From contig JBGAIL010000112.1 of NCBI GenBank assembly GCA_044225565.1, forward strand, positions 1-15,490: DNA of 15,490 nucleotides. The letters are read 5' to 3'. Source of the DNA: CAVXAE01 sp044225565 (GTDB lineage Bacteria > Pseudomonadota > Gammaproteobacteria > Steroidobacterales > Steroidobacteraceae). Shown piece by piece: positions 14,222-15,490 of the stretch (positions are counted from its first letter, which is position 1; each line of letters begins with the position of its first letter). The translations under genes and the position numbers were made by a program. The notes under the pieces were generated by a model. The model did not search any database and had not been told where the DNA came from. It was given only the letters and a program-made list of their open reading frames with translations.

Positions 14222-15183
14222 GCGCCGCGCGCCCGGGCTTCCATCACCGTGGCTAGCACGGCCATGCGCACCGCGACGCCGTTGCGCACCTGCTGGCGGA
14301 TGACCGATTGCGGACCATCCGCCACATCGGAGGCGATTTCGATGCCGCGGTTCATCGGCTGAGGGTGCATCACGATGGCGTCGGGCTTCGCGATCGAAAG
14401 GCGCTCGGGCGTGAGGCCGTACTTGGCGAAGTAGCGGTCCGCATCGAGCAGGGCGGCGTGGCTCATGCGCTCTTTCTGGATCCGGAGCATCATCACCACG
14501 TCCACGTCCTTCAGGCCGGTGCGCAGCGAGGCGTGCCGGTCGCAGCCCTCGAACTCGTCTTTCTCCGGCATGAAGGCCGCCGGCGCGACGATGCGGATGT
14601 TCGGCACGCCGAGCGCGCGGAACACCTGGTAGGCGGAGCGTGCGACGCGCGAATGGCGCACGTCCCCGACGATGGCGAGGCTGAGCTTCTCGAAGCTGCC
14701 TTTGCTCTGGCGCACCGTGAGCGCATCCAGCAACCCTTGCGTCGGATGCGAGAGGTGCGCTTCACCACCGGACAGCACGCTCATGTGGGGGCCCACATGG
14801 CTGGCCACGAGCCCGAGTACGCCGGCTTCGGCCTCGCGGATGACCAGCACGTCCACGTTGAGCGCCTCGAGCGTGAACACGGTGTCCAGCATGCTCTCGC
14901 CCTTCACCCGCGAGGACAGCTGCACCTCGAGGTTCACGACCTCCGCGCCGAGTCGCTTGGCGGCCAGCTCGAAGGACACGCGCGTGCGCGTGGAGGGCTC
15001 GGTGAACAGGTTGGCGACCGTCACGCCCTGGAGCGGTGCACCAGTGTCCAGTGGCTTGCCGGCGACGTGCACGAAGCTCTGCGCACGGTCCAGCAGGCTT
15101 TCGATCATCGCCTTCGGCAGGCTCTCGAGCGAGAGCAGATGCCGCAGCGATCCGTCTTTCCTCAATTGCTCGACTTCGGTCAT
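14218..15183 (-). CDS. pyrB: Aspartate carbamoyltransferase catalytic subunit
   Basis: 321 residues catalysing carbamoyl phosphate plus aspartate to carbamoylaspartate, the committed step of pyrimidine synthesis. The carbamoyl-phosphate site is STRTR (64-68) in LFTEPSTRTRVSFELAAKRL. SSRVKGES (90-97) supplies the flexible loop; HPTQ is at 146-149. The aspartate domain shows GDVRHSRVARS (173-183), MMLRIQKERM (231-240) and VMHPQPMNRG (271-280). Homologues often read HPGPMNRG, so Gln replaces Gly at 275 here. No pyrI-type regulatory subunit or pyrC-like partner is adjacent. It starts 9 nt after the ruvX stop and overlaps the pyrK-like gene. Confidence 0.96.
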   Translation of the reverse strand: MTEVEQLRKDGSLRHLLSLESLPKAMIESLLDRAQSFVHVAGKPLDTGAPLQGVTVANLFTEPSTRTRVSFELAAKRLGAEVVNLEVQLSSRVKGESMLDTVFTLEALNVDVLVIREAEAGVLGLVASHVGPHMSVLSGGEAHLSHPTQGLLDALTVRQSKGSFEKLSLAIVGDVRHSRVARSAYQVFRALGVPNIRIVAPAAFMPEKDEFEGCDRHASLRTGLKDVDVVMMLRIQKERMSHAALLDADRYFAKYGLTPERLSIAKPDAIVMHPQPMNRGIEIASDVADGPQSVIRQQVRNGVAVRMAVLATVMEARARGA

Positions 15184-15192
15184 GGGCGCGGA

Positions 15193-15355
15193 TTATCCAC
15201 GACCGCGCGGCTCTCCGGCGAAGAACCGTTCGAGGATGACGGCGGCTGCGGCGCTGTCCACGTCTTCCTTGCGCACCCGGCGCTTGCGTGTCCCGCTGCC
15301 CCGGCTCGCCCGGAGCGCTTCGCCGGCTTCCAGCGAGGAGAACCGCTCGTCCACC
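15193..15355 (-). pseudogene. ruvX: RuvX (YqgF) Holliday-junction resolvase homologue, 3' part only
   Basis: About 53 C-terminal residues read VDERFSSLEAGEALR and KEDVDSAAAAVILERFFAGE, which match the end of RuvX/YqgF (E. coli has HDERLSTVEA and KVDSASAVIILESYF). RuvX is an RNase H-fold nuclease tied to Holliday-junction and 16S rRNA processing. Upstream of V (15352-15354) the match to RuvX stops, and an in-frame TAA lies at 15421-15423. The N-terminal 85 or so residues, including the DFGTK-type catalytic motif, are absent. From about 15350 the opposite strand instead reads yqgE. So ruvX is truncated by an inverted junction, not just by the window edge. The frame formally extends to an ATG at 15411. 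Confidence 0.85.
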
Positions 15356-15490
15356 TCGCGGGATATCCTGGCCGCCATGGCGCGCGGCGAGGGTCCCACC
15401 GATGCGTTCATCGCGCTGGGTTACGCCGGATGGGAATCCGGCCAGCTCGAGCGGGAGATGCGTGACAACGCGTGGTTCTCCATGCCCGTG
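15350..15490 (+). pseudogene. yqgE: YqgE (AlgH) family fragment, inverted relative to ruvX
   Basis: The plus-strand frame from 15350 reads STSRDILAAMARGEGPTD, then FIALGYAGWESGQLEREM and RDNAWFSMPV, running out of the window. E. coli YqgE has TTSRDVLETLG, VALGYASWEKGQLEQEI and LDNAWLTAP in the same order, so this is the C-terminal third of YqgE. The N-terminal half is missing. yqgE normally precedes ruvX on the same strand; here it reads away from it. The join with ruvX lies in 15346-15361 and shares the bases GTCCACCTCG. The function of YqgE is unknown. Confidence 0.82.

Noticed and set aside
14308..15465. A 385-residue open frame on the plus strand across pyrB and ruvX
   Set aside because: It is antisense to clear pyrB and ruvX motifs and is rich in His, Arg and Val as expected of a GC-rich shadow frame.

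Overview
This window is GC-rich chromosomal DNA from a proteobacterium, most likely a gammaproteobacterium. Three things support this: PpnN and HtpG are of the proteobacterial type; yggS-proC-yggT lie back to back with pilT-pilU; and pyrB sits next to ruvX and yqgE. From memory, Pseudomonas aeruginosa has the same neighbourhood. The genus cannot be fixed from the sequence. Both ends cut through genes, so this looks like a contig or a slice of one.

Layout. (1) 1-2260, plus strand: the end of an exported L,D-transpeptidase-fold (YkuD) protein, the nucleosidase ppnN overlapping it, and an unknown 76-residue protein. (2) 2197-3239: a lone ParA-type ATPase on the minus strand, whose end overlaps the 76-residue gene, and a divergent 52-residue putative membrane microprotein. 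(3) 3240-3967: about 730 bp without a gene, dominated by a long inverted repeat (two 137-bp arms, about 94% identical, 182-bp loop) plus smaller repeated modules. (4) 3968-6520, plus strand: htpG, broken by a one-base frameshift at a GC hairpin, then an alpha/beta hydrolase and a strong terminator. (5) 6613-9287, minus strand: an HU-family DNA-binding protein, then the yggS-proC-yggT cluster. (6) 9387-12787, plus strand: three consecutive PilT/PilU-family ATPases that probably power type IV pilus retraction. (7) 12846-13361: a YmdB-like macrodomain protein. (8) 13331-15411, minus strand: a PyrK-like flavin/iron-sulfur reductase, pyrB, and the 3' part of ruvX. (9) 15350-15490: part of yqgE on the plus strand, fused head to head with the broken ruvX.

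How the genes relate. The pilus ATPases are translationally close (9-nt gap, then a 4-nt overlap) and read as one operon. The pyrB and pyrK-like genes overlap by 4 nt and follow ruvX by 9 nt, so they are probably cotranscribed. Most of the window is housekeeping. The items worth attention are the inverted-repeat element at 3342-3797, the htpG frameshift, the third pilus ATPase, the PyrK-like protein without a visible PyrD partner, and the ruvX/yqgE inverted junction, which is either a rearrangement or an assembly chimera. I found no CRISPR array, transposase, rRNA or tRNA.
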